Below, piece by piece: positions 39,003 through 48,646 of a stretch of 64,000 nucleotides of DNA. Source of the DNA: Tritrichomonas musculus (lineage: Eukaryota; Parabasalia; Tritrichomonadida; Tritrichomonadidae). The notes below the pieces were generated by a model. That model had not been told where the DNA came from. It saw only the letters and a program-made list of their open reading frames with translations, and did no database searches. The first letter of the stretch is position 1, and every line of letters starts with the position of its first letter. A program made the position numbers and the translations under genes. The stretch is from assembly GCA_039105265.1 (NCBI GenBank), contig JAPFFF010000015.1:1240001-1304000 (forward strand), written 5' to 3'.

Positions 39003-40219
39003 TATATTCCCCATATTGATGATATATCTTATGTTACATCGAATCCATTTTGGCTGCCTCAAACGACCAGTAGGAGCAAAGTAAAGGATTTCTATGACTC
39101 AAGAGAAGAAAAGATAGTAAACGACAATTACGAATGTGAGAGAGGCGTCAGGGCCCAAAAATAAATATTGTGCTGGCGAAAGAGGAGTTTAAAGAACTGA
39201 TAAAAGCTCGTTCATCATCTAATGTAATATCGGTGTATGAGAAAGAAGAAGACAAAAATTTTCATAATATTGTTTGGGGATTCTATTACTTTTTGTATTA
39301 AAGATCTTATTTCTTCTGGAAAATCATCAGACATTGTACTATTTGATTAAAATCTGTATTTGTGGGATTTTTGAAATGTTCTCAGTTTTGATGGAAAATA
39401 TCTTGGATGAATCCATTAACACTAATCAATTCGCTTTTGGCAAACTAGAGTTTGATAAGAACATAGTAAAATTTATAAAAAAAGGTATATGCATGTTGGT
39501 TTATTATTTGAGGCCAAAATTGCAATACAATTTTTATATTTGTCTTTATAATCATCATATTTTTCTCATTAAAAATAAGCGTAAGTAACAGTTGAATTAT
39601 GTGCAATTACCAAAGCATAACTTAGTCATTCAGAAACTAGTTATTGTAAAATAGCTTTTGAAGTTAAATCTTTTGGATTGCAAGGAATTCCAAATCTTAT
39701 ATATTCAAAAAAATTTCAAGTGGCTCTTTATTTTTTAGATGCAATCTTTTGACAAATGTATTTTAAGATTCTACATGACGCAGTGGCCAAATTTTGATTT
39801 CTTTGATCAGATAATGCAAAACTTCTTTCTTTTTTCAAGTTATCTTTTTTTTCTAGATATTTCATTAACCTTTCATGCTCATCATCAATAAGTAATCATC
39901 TGCCCCATTAGATGAAGGATCAACTTTAAAAACGCCACATTTAGACTCTGCGATTCATAATACTGAAGAGAAACTAGGTGAATATGCTGCAACAACCGAG
40001 ATTATGAATGGAGTAAAAACAGAGGAATTTCATTTTTTAAAAAATTTAATATAAATGCATCTACTGTAGTAGTAGATGGCAACACAGCTCAATTAAAAGC
40101 TTTTAATGATTCTTATAATAAATCATTATAGCATTTAAATGAAAATGATATGGTTAAAAGGATCATTGTAATACTATGTCTCTACCGTAGAATTAATAAT
40201 TCAATTTGCAATACTGCAT
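39003..40219 (+). pseudogene. Decayed transposase-like gene
   Basis: Successive plus-strand fragments in shifting frames include YIPHIDDISYVTSNPFWLP, then INIVLAKEEFKELIKARS, FGDSITFCIKDLISSGKSS, LDEGSTLKTPHLDSAIHN (about 39910-39960) and VVVDGNTAQLKAFNDSYNKS followed by VKRIIVI...CLYRRINNS (about 40065-40210). The V-x-DG-N-x-AQ-x-x-A followed by an I-x-x-x-CL-x-H/R-R-x-NN pattern looks like the catalytic half of a hAT-related transposase, with the second acidic position and the C-x-x-H block. Numerous stops show it is dead. The class is tentative; a plus-strand frame at 40260-40463 may be its C-terminal tail. Confidence 0.45.
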
Positions 40220-40813
40220 GATGACAAACTAAGAAAAACAATCAAGAATTTGGGATCAAATGCAAGCTTTTTATATTCAAGTAATTCGAAGTTTAATTCT
40301 TTTTCTTCATTCATTGAGATTAGTATTTGACTTCCAGTTCCATATTAATGAAAATCCTCAAAATTCTGATGAATTCAAAAATGATTTTATCAGAGAAAAT
40401 TCAATAAAACCTTGCCAATCTTTGCTATACATTGGAAGTATAGTATTATATTTGAGAGATTAATATAAAAATAATCAAATTGGATCTTCCTGAGAGAAAA
40501 TATTTTGACATTTTGGTTGGTACTGCTCGCCAATACTATTTGTTTTCAACCTATATTGATCATTAATTTTAATCTGAGATATAATGTATTTTGTTAACAT
40601 TTGAAAGGCAGTAAATTAAAAAAAAATTTTTTTCTTATAGTTTAAAGACTTGCGTTTAAGAGAAAGACCTTGCTCTATTCAAATATTTATCATTCATTCA
40701 TTTTATTTCAAAAATAATTGAATTTTCAATAAAATTATATTTGACAATCTTAAAAAATTGAAATAAGATTATAAAAAATTTGAATAGAGAATTTAGCACA
40801 ATTTAGTTATTAC

Positions 40814-41743
40814 ATGACAACACATAATGAAATATATACCGTAAATTGGTACCCAAAAAAATCACCAGAAATAGGTGATACCGTTGTTGTACGTAAAGTT
40901 AGTTTAGATGATATGGGTGTCTGGGTAGAATTATTGGAATTTGGATGTAAAAAAGGATTTATTCCATTAGCTTATGCCACAAGAAGTAATAAAGGTGAAC
41001 CAAAAACAATTAAAATCGGTAAAATTGTTTTGGCAACAGTTTCTCAAGTTGATCGAGATAAAAAAAACATTGATCTAACTCGTCACTCACTTAGAGAAGA
41101 AGATATCGAAAAATCAGAAAAACGATTTAGAAATTACAAAAATTTAATGAAATTACTTTTATATATATCAAAAGAAGCAAAGCATATTCACTTCCAAGAT
41201 ATCGTTGAGAAAGTTAATTATCCACTTCATGAAAAATATGAAAACGCTTATACAGCTCTCAAACAAAGTTATTATCAACCAGAAATTTTGGATGAACTCG
41301 ATATTCCGAATACAATCAGAAATGCACTTGCCGAACAAATTCAGAGAATGTTTATTAAATCAGAAGTTAGAATTTATAGCTTATTCGAAGCGGAAATATT
41401 TAAAACCGAAGGAGTTGAATTACTCCGTGATGCTCTTGTGGCAGGTTACGAAGTTGAAAAAGAAATAAACATAGAGAATCAGAAACACAAAACAAAAATC
41501 TCAATATCAATTATTGGGCCGCCAATTTATTCAATTTCTATGGATATATATAATGCACAAAAAGGATTGGAATACGTTAATAAAGCTTTATCGTTAATTG
41601 AAGAAAAAATAAAAAAAGCTCAAGGAAGATTTGAGATTAGGGAAAAACCAAAGGTTTTCAAAAAATCAGATTTACCAAAATATCAAGGAAAAACTGATGA
41701 ATCAGCAGGTGATTCAGATGAACTGACTGAAGAATATAATTAA
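40814..41743 (+). CDS. EIF2S1: Translation initiation factor eIF2 subunit alpha
   Basis: 309 residues, family-typical length. An N-terminal S1-like OB fold (about 18-92: VVVRKVSLDDMGVWVELLEF, VDRDKKNIDLTRH) precedes a helical domain (95-190, with ILDELDI) and an alpha-beta domain (ISISIIGPPIYSI, 229-241) ending in an acidic tail (DESAGDSDELTEEYN). eIF2-alpha is the regulatory subunit of the factor that delivers initiator tRNA. In most eukaryotes stress kinases phosphorylate Ser51 in SELSRRR. Here the aligned stretch is LAYATRSNKG, so the site is Thr56, and the basic residues after it are partly lost. It is convergent with the next gene (95 bp). Confidence 0.95.
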   Translation: MTTHNEIYTVNWYPKKSPEIGDTVVVRKVSLDDMGVWVELLEFGCKKGFIPLAYATRSNKGEPKTIKIGKIVLATVSQVDRDKKNIDLTRHSLREEDIEKSEKRFRNYKNLMKLLLYISKEAKHIHFQDIVEKVNYPLHEKYENAYTALKQSYYQPEILDELDIPNTIRNALAEQIQRMFIKSEVRIYSLFEAEIFKTEGVELLRDALVAGYEVEKEINIENQKHKTKISISIIGPPIYSISMDIYNAQKGLEYVNKALSLIEEKIKKAQGRFEIREKPKVFKKSDLPKYQGKTDESAGDSDELTEEYN

Positions 41744-41838
41744 ATATGAATGCTTATCTGCTTATTTCTATAATGTTAAATAAAATATATACTGTTTAAT
41801 AATAACAATTTTAAAATAGTATTCGCTTGAAATAATAT

Positions 41839-42963
41839 TCAGAATTGATATACTTTAGCACTCCAGTGAAGATTATCTTCATCACAATATACTCTTAAAT
41901 AACCACCATACGGAGACATAATAGCAACTTTTTGGTTTTTAAATTGTACAAACACATTTTGTGCTTTTGCATCCCAAATATTCCGATTCATTAAAGAATC
42001 AGATTGTATATCTTTCATTTTCAAGTTAATAAAATCTTTTATTTCTATTTTTTCGCTTTTATTCACAAGAATCATTGCAAAAGCCTGTGTTTGAATTTTC
42101 CTTTTCAATTTGACAACAACCCAAGTATAGGGATCTATCTTATCTGCTAATTTATAATTGCCTCGTAATTTATCTCTAACAAAAAATGTTGGCGGATACC
42201 TCAACGTAATTCTACAAAAAATTAGTCTTTTTCTCAAAGAATCATCAATCGATGATGTAAGAGGTTTTAATGGATACTGTAGGCTCATTAATGATAAAAC
42301 ATCAACCTTGCTTATATCAGTATCTGGCTTTTCGTTTTCACTTACAACGTGCAATTTTGGATTATATAAAAGACGATCAATGATTTCCATCGAAAAAGGT
42401 GCTTGACAATATTTACTATCTTTGAAAGAATTATCAATTTTATCTCTCCGCAATGGTTGGGCAAAGTCAATTCCGTTTGAATAAAAAACACCAATGCCTA
42501 AAGGATTTAATATTTCTTGAACAATTTGCGAAAATTCTGGCGAATCAATATTTGTATCTTTGTTTAAAAATACAAAAGTTGCGGTTCCGTCATCGGAATA
42601 TTCGCAATATTGAAGAGGATCAAATTTATCAATTGGAATAAATTGAATATTTGTAATTTTAAGATCATTTATTGGATGATCTTTTTGATATAACCTTTCT
42701 TTTTCTAAAATCTGTTTTAATTTATCATTTTTTTGAAGCTCGGAAAGAGAAATTTTTTTATCTTCAGAGTCCATAATATATAAAGAAACATATAAATTTC
42801 TAAAGTTTGGAGGTTGAACAATTATTGGGAAGTATGAGCTCGTAGGAGTAGACGAATTTTTCCAAAAGAAAATCCCCATACAAACAATCCTAACATTTGT
42901 ATCAACAAAAAGGGGTATTACCTTATCTTTGAAAATTACTGGAGCCTCATCATTCATATTCAT
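41839..42963 (-). CDS. Unknown protein, 374 residues
   Basis: I do not recognise the family. The start MNMNDEAPVIFKDK is an ATG at 42963. The composition is ordinary for a soluble globular protein, with mixed hydrophobic and charged stretches and no signal peptide, membrane segment or low complexity. Local features include an aromatic/proline-rich strand-like region (YFPIIVQPPNFRNLYVSLYIM), ITLRYPPTFFVRDKLRGNY and a C-terminal NIWDAKAQNVFVQF. It is convergent with eIF2-alpha, and its upstream side carries a hAT-like element 138 bp away. Confidence 0.7.
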   Translation of the reverse strand: MNMNDEAPVIFKDKVIPLFVDTNVRIVCMGIFFWKNSSTPTSSYFPIIVQPPNFRNLYVSLYIMDSEDKKISLSELQKNDKLKQILEKERLYQKDHPINDLKITNIQFIPIDKFDPLQYCEYSDDGTATFVFLNKDTNIDSPEFSQIVQEILNPLGIGVFYSNGIDFAQPLRRDKIDNSFKDSKYCQAPFSMEIIDRLLYNPKLHVVSENEKPDTDISKVDVLSLMSLQYPLKPLTSSIDDSLRKRLIFCRITLRYPPTFFVRDKLRGNYKLADKIDPYTWVVVKLKRKIQTQAFAMILVNKSEKIEIKDFINLKMKDIQSDSLMNRNIWDAKAQNVFVQFKNQKVAIMSPYGGYLRVYCDEDNLHWSAKVYQF

Positions 42964-43100
42964 TGGAGTTTTCAGTATATGACAAATTTTACATTTTTCA
43001 AAAATTTGTGAAGGTTTTACAAATTTTACATTTTTTCAAATGATTGATTTTCAAAAATATACCTTGCATACTATTTTACTGCAATCATTAATATGCATTT

Positions 43101-44155
43101 CAGGGTTGTCGATCGATGATGATAAATATCGATTATCGGCTCATTATCGATAGTCCGATAATATCGATAAAAATTTGTTCGATAACCAATAATTATCGAT
43201 AAATACGTTAAGCAAAACCGCCGATATTTGGTCACTATCGGACGGTTACGGTTCGATATTCTCCGATATTTTATAATAAAATTTCCATACTTTTTTTTTA
43301 CATTTTTGATTAAAATTTGGAATTTTATATTTTTAATTGTACTTCAATAGTGCATGCTGAAATAAGCGAAATAAGGTCAGGGTGCATTATATGTCCAATA
43401 TAATAATGAGAAGCTAAAAAATCAGGTTTATGATTGATACATAAAAAGATTATTTTCAAAATTTTTAAAAAAGAACCAATTGGCCAACAAAAAAAGATTA
43501 TTATTAAGAACAAAGTTATAAGACGATAATTTCCTCATATCTTCTCAGTATTAAATTATTTCCATATTTGCAAATTAACGAATCTTAATATGTAATGAAA
43601 TATTAATGCAATGCTACTAAAATAATTTGCGTTTTTTTTTATTAAAAGAATATCAAGTCTAAAAATATTTAGAGAAATGGAGAGAATTTTATTAATTTAC
43701 AAAAAGTTATCGTGTTCACTTTTTGATAAATTTAATTATTTTGCCAAAATAAAATTATCTTTATTGATTTTAAATTTTATACTTAAATATTATTAGAATT
43801 ATAATATATTACTTATCTTTTATTATAATAAAAGTTAATTTCCTATGAAATATAAAAAATCTTTTTTAATAATTTGATCATTTGTACATACAAGCTTTTT
43901 TATATGTCATTACTTGAAAAAATAACTTTTATATAATTATATAACAATTAAATAGCCATAATTTCTAGTAAATATCTTTTCTTTACCTTAAAAAAGTTAA
44001 AAATATCGGTCATTATTGGCCATGATAAAAACCGTTTTTATCGATAATGATATTTATTATCGGATAGTATCGGTTATTCTACTCTACTCCCGATAATATC
44101 GATAATATTGGCAACGTATTTAACCGTTATCGGACACTATCGATAAACATCCCTG
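43101..44155. mobile_element. hAT-like non-autonomous element (1055 bp) with perfect 8-bp TSD
   Basis: It starts CAGGGTTGTCGATCGATGAT at 43101 and ends with the complement of CAGGGATGTTTATCGATAGT at 44155. It is flanked by identical 8-mers ATGCATTT (43093-43100 and 44156-44163). Both ends, to about 200 bp inward, are crowded with ATTATCGATAA/TATCGG motifs in both orientations, typical subterminal binding-site arrays. The interior has no transposase; a 62-codon minus-strand frame inside (43325-43513) looks random. It shares the CAGGG(T/A)TG termini of the 514-bp element at 4359 but not its interior, so they are separate families. Confidence 0.85.
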
Positions 44156-44258
44156 ATGCATTTATAAATGCAACTGATCTAATAACTAAATACTCTGAAG
44201 AAAAATTAAATTCTTATATTATAAAAACTATGACTAAATTTTATAAAAAAATAACTGA

Positions 44259-46469
44259 TTAATTAAAATGGATTTCAGATCCATCAGTATTTTCGAGTGA
44301 AACATCGTCCATAGTAAACGTTTTGGCCGGCGTTACAACATTTCCACTGATAGTGATATTTTTTACTTTGTTGAATTGAAATGGCTTTTGCTTCCAACTT
44401 GGAAAGTCTGAGTTATAATTAATCTTATTATTAATAAATTCAACATTTTCAGCAGAAATACTATAAAGGAGAGGAACATCATAACTAACAATTTCATTTC
44501 CTTCAATTCTAACATTTGCATGATAAGACTTTTTCTGAGAAACAATATCCCCAATTGTTGGTGTGAATGAAAATATTGCTCGAGTAAATTGATATGAAGA
44601 GGTTAAAGCATTTACAATTCGATTATTACGGATAATAACATTCTTACAAGATCCTGATTCATACCAATTTGCAGCATCTCCCGCAAGGAGGAGTGCTGAT
44701 CCAGATGTGTAATCAAAATAATTATTTTCAACAAGAACATCTTTTGGTGTAGTAAACAAGCATCCACGTGCGCAATTATTTCTAACTGTATTGTTTCTAA
44801 ACGTAACACTAGGATAATAAACTGCATTTTCAACAGCATCGCCAACGCCAATATTTTCTGGCAGGGTACCTTCTATGCTAAGATAGAGTTCATTGGTAGA
44901 ATGTTTAACAACATTACTAACGTTACGTATTTCATCTGTCTCAAGAGTTTTAGAGCGAATAAATTGTACTTTTTCGCCTGGGAGGAATGTTTCAAAGCCT
45001 ACCGATTGACCATGAACATACTGAAGCTTTATATAAGATTTATTGATAACTTCAGTTATTTTTAATGATGTTGAGTGAACATTAATGGCATCATCCATCA
45101 TACCTTCAAAATGCCCATTTTCAACAAGAATTTGACCTTTACAATTTGAAAAGTGTGTAGCATCGGCAGTTGACGAAACATATCGACCTTCAACATATGA
45201 TGCACCTGAATTAATGAGATGAATTGTATCGGATCTTTGCGCTAGTAGTGCCATTCCTTGTGATGAATGAATCAAAACATTGTCAAGGGTTGTTTTAGTT
45301 GCTCTATAAATAACCATGGCTGGATATGGACGGCTTGCTGATTTGAAGCCAAGAACATCTCCTTCTTTAAGATTGTACTGAACAAGACTTTTAGTAAATG
45401 TTGCTGTACCATCACTATTTTCTGTAACAGAACCTGAAAATCCTGCACTTGAGGACCCATTAATAATTCTCTTCGTTCCTTTTTCAAAAAGAAGCATAAC
45501 ATCTGGCCCAAGTGTAAAACCTTCACCTTCAAATACAAATCTTGAATTTTCTACATGATATGGATAAAGGGTTTTGTTGATACGAACTTGAGTTGAGAAA
45601 TAATCAGCTTTGACGACAGTTGCTTCAGTAACATATGGACGCCAATAATCAATATGTACATTTTTAACCGTAACGCCAACCGAATCTAAAATAAGGAATG
45701 GTTGCATACGATTATGAAAATAAAATGTTGATCCAGAACAATCTAACGTAATGTTTTCAAGATCAACAAGGGGGATTCCAACTGGTTGAAATGTAGGCTG
45801 ATCATGGTTAGATGTATGGAATGACATTTTTAGTGCTCCAGAAGAATAAAAATGATAATTCCCTTTTTCAAGTAGAATTGTTGAACCAGGATTTGATCTC
45901 GCAACTGAAATCATTCTACGAATAATGGGACCTTGATCTTCAAATGTGTCGGAAGTTAGAGGGGATAGATGCCTAGCCGAATTACTTCTGCATAAGTCAG
46001 TAGGAGAATAATCGATCCAGTTTAGATTGACCCAATCTGCATGATCATTGGAATTTGTATCATATTCATCTGCTAAAAGATAGAGTTTCTTTGCTCCTGT
46101 TGGAACATCAACAGAGAAAAAAACAGTTCCATCTCCTTTGTGCATAACATCCGACGACCATATTACCTCTGAGCCTGACAAAATTCGAAAAATAACAGAA
46201 GCTGTACTTTGAGGCGTAGTTGAAACCTCATCATCAATCCCACATCCTCCAGTAAGCGTTTTTGCAGAACTAGGAACTGTGATAGGTATCATCGATGTAG
46301 CATGGGTTCCAATACCTGACGAATAAGTTACTCCTGAAATAGTGAGCGGATTACCTTCAACAGATTTATCTCTTTGCGTTTGACCCCATGTTTGCTTGGT
46401 CATTAAAATATCATTATCTGATACAACAGGCTTAACAGCAGATATAAAAGAAATCAGTATAGCAAGCAT
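44259..46469 (-). CDS. Secreted NPCBM + GH110 alpha-1,3-galactosidase-like glycoside hydrolase
   Basis: 736 residues. The start MLAILISFISAVKPVVS is a likely signal peptide. An NPCBM (novel putative carbohydrate-binding) domain follows at about 25-150: ISGVTYSSGIGTHATSMI and KLYLLADEYDTNSNDHADWV are its hallmarks. Residues about 180-715 form a parallel beta-helix glycosidase of GH110 type, with GMMDDAINVHSTSLKI, FRNNTVRNNCARGCLFTTPK, SALLLAGDAANWYESG and NVIIRNNRIVNAL. GH110 enzymes characterised in Bacteroides remove terminal alpha-1,3-galactose, as on blood-group B and mucin glycans. A role in host glycan foraging is inference. No membrane anchor is visible at the C-terminus. A bacterial origin by transfer is likely because the family is mainly bacterial. 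Confidence 0.85.
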   Translation of the reverse strand: MLAILISFISAVKPVVSDNDILMTKQTWGQTQRDKSVEGNPLTISGVTYSSGIGTHATSMIPITVPSSAKTLTGGCGIDDEVSTTPQSTASVIFRILSGSEVIWSSDVMHKGDGTVFFSVDVPTGAKKLYLLADEYDTNSNDHADWVNLNWIDYSPTDLCRSNSARHLSPLTSDTFEDQGPIIRRMISVARSNPGSTILLEKGNYHFYSSGALKMSFHTSNHDQPTFQPVGIPLVDLENITLDCSGSTFYFHNRMQPFLILDSVGVTVKNVHIDYWRPYVTEATVVKADYFSTQVRINKTLYPYHVENSRFVFEGEGFTLGPDVMLLFEKGTKRIINGSSSAGFSGSVTENSDGTATFTKSLVQYNLKEGDVLGFKSASRPYPAMVIYRATKTTLDNVLIHSSQGMALLAQRSDTIHLINSGASYVEGRYVSSTADATHFSNCKGQILVENGHFEGMMDDAINVHSTSLKITEVINKSYIKLQYVHGQSVGFETFLPGEKVQFIRSKTLETDEIRNVSNVVKHSTNELYLSIEGTLPENIGVGDAVENAVYYPSVTFRNNTVRNNCARGCLFTTPKDVLVENNYFDYTSGSALLLAGDAANWYESGSCKNVIIRNNRIVNALTSSYQFTRAIFSFTPTIGDIVSQKKSYHANVRIEGNEIVSYDVPLLYSISAENVEFINNKINYNSDFPSWKQKPFQFNKVKNITISGNVVTPAKTFTMDDVSLENTDGSEIHFN

Positions 46470-47676
46470 TATGATTTAAAATCAATACAAATTTCAACTG
46501 AACAAAATTTTTTATATATGAAAAAATATCATTACAAAAATGTAAAATAAGAAATTTTATTTGATCATATTGTTTATATGATTAAATATGAAATATATAA
46601 TAGTAAAAACATATGATACATAGTTTTTTTACAGAAAAATATGTACAACAATTTTTTCTAAAGTTGGATTCAAAATGCTTGGGACAACATTCAATTTTTT
46701 TCTATGTTTCTCTGAAAATCTAGCATTCTACTTGGGACTTATTGACCTTTAAAAAGAGTAATTTTGACCTTTACGTATTGAAAAAGTTTGTCACAAGGCC
46801 TTTTTAATTTAAATTACAGATTTTCGTCCTTTTGTCCAGGACTGTGCACAAGTCTATCTTGAATTATTATTATCTTTTTTTTAAAATCTAATATTTCCAT
46901 TTGCAAATTAAAGGTTTATAGAATTATATTATAGGTGCAACGTCTAGCTTCTTGTGATACATTCATTCCTTAAGTAAAATATATTATTCAATAACATTTT
47001 TTAAAGCTAATTATAATTTTATATAGAGATCAATATAAAATTCATTCAAAATTTTTTTCCAAAAAAATGCAAAATATTAAGATTTGATACATATTTATAA
47101 TGAATATATTATTATATTATGAGATTATAACTTTCAAATCAGTTTAATTTATTTTCCTTATTAAGATGAAATAATTTTATTTTTATGATTATTTATATCA
47201 AATTGCAATCAGAAAATCCATCATAAAGCTCTCAAAATTCATCAAATCTTAAGAAATCTTCATCAAATTATTTGATTCAAATATATAAAATAAATAATTT
47301 ATCAAAAAGTTGATATTAAACAAAAGCATATCTCAGTTTTCACAATAACTATTCTAATTAAATTTATATTTTAGATATATTATATATAATGTAAACTGTA
47401 TAATGATTTATATACAATGACTATCACGCGTTATAAAAGTTTAAAACCGTTTTTTATTAAAATAATTATCTTTGTATTTTAATAAATAAATATAAATTAT
47501 TAAATAATATATAATAATATTAATCATTATAAAATATATATAATGTATATAAATGTTAAAAATAATTACATATCATGAGATATACTATTATAATATTTTT
47601 TGGGAAAAAGTTAGATGTTTTACCTATTTTCTCTAATTCATTTCAATTAGTTTACAGATTTTTTTAAATATTTGTA
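46470..47676. other. A/T-rich intergenic stretch
   Basis: No gene seen in about 1.2 kb. On the minus strand, CACAGTCCTGGACAAAAGG at about 46830-46850 resembles a Tc1-like transposon end. No matching partner was found. The rest is long A/T runs. Confidence 0.4.
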
Positions 47677-48375
47677 ATGATTAATGGAATTGTTCCAGAC
47701 GCCGAACTTGAAGCATTTATAGGATCACTTAAAAAACGATCATTCACACATCAGGATGTTACACATTGCTACTCAACTTTTGTTAAAAATGAATACCATC
47801 AAAATGATGATAACGTACAACAACAACCAGAAATTTATGGACGCCAACGTTCCGGTGGTAAACGAATACCTATTAGGTGGTCTGAGCAAGAAACAGAAGC
47901 TCTAAAAGAAGGGGTTGCAAGGCTCGGAAAAGGTAATTGGTCTCGAATAATTGGTCTTTATCCAGATATTTTTGGCCCAACTGCCAGGACAGGTCGAGAT
48001 TTGAAGAAAAAGTGGATTAGCATTGAATCAAAAGGCAATCGAAAAAATCATTCTGCTACAAGATTGAAAGCAACTTTAATGCTCCCTAATCAAGAAATGC
48101 TTCCTGGTATGCCTCCTACTGTCCAGGAAATGACATCAATTTTACCAGATGCAGTTATTAATACAAGTGAAGCAATTATTCATGCCACATCTATTAACAA
48201 TAATGATGCAATTATTAATAACAATGATGTCAGTAGTAGCAATGTGACTGTTATTAATAATAGTGACGCAACTATTAATAGTAATGACACAATAAACAAT
48301 AGCGTTACAAAAAAAGATCCTCAAATCATCAATCCTCCAAATTTCCTAAATCTAACAAATTCCATCAATGATTAA
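47677..48375 (+). CDS. Telobox-like Myb/SANT DNA-binding protein
   Basis: 232 residues. One Myb repeat at about 65-117: IRWSEQETEALKEGV, LGKGNWSRII, then TGRDLKKKWISIE, with tryptophans at 68, 88 and 113. KGNWSRI plus T-x-x-DLK-x-KW in helix 3 is the telobox form (usual VDLKDKWRN) found in TRF/TBP-type telomere binders and some transcription factors. Upstream is a short helical region; the tail (about 160-232) is N/S/I-rich with repeats of the kind INNNDAIINNNDV, probably disordered. A nuclear role is likely; telomere binding is only one option. It is convergent with the ECM29-like gene. Confidence 0.8.
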   Translation: MINGIVPDAELEAFIGSLKKRSFTHQDVTHCYSTFVKNEYHQNDDNVQQQPEIYGRQRSGGKRIPIRWSEQETEALKEGVARLGKGNWSRIIGLYPDIFGPTARTGRDLKKKWISIESKGNRKNHSATRLKATLMLPNQEMLPGMPPTVQEMTSILPDAVINTSEAIIHATSINNNDAIINNNDVSSSNVTVINNSDATINSNDTINNSVTKKDPQIINPPNFLNLTNSIND

Positions 48376-48646
48376 TATCATTCATCTTATTATTTTACGA
48401 TAAAGATAGATGTTTGATATTATAATTACAGCACTATAAACTCATTTTGCTGATAATATATATTACATAAGCTGCATATTATGCAGAAAATGAAACTTGT
48501 TGCTAATCAATATCTAGATTACACTATAATTTTTTTAAAGATGAAATAATAAATAAATAGCAAATAAAATATTAACAATTTCTGCTTTAATTAAAATGGT
48601 ATTAATATTAATAAATACTATAAAACATTTTCGCTGCTTCTTCCTC

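Noticed and set aside
46830-46850. Tc1-like transposon end CACAGTCCTGGACAAAAGG
   Set aside because: No partner inverted repeat or transposase fragment found nearby, so not listed as an element.
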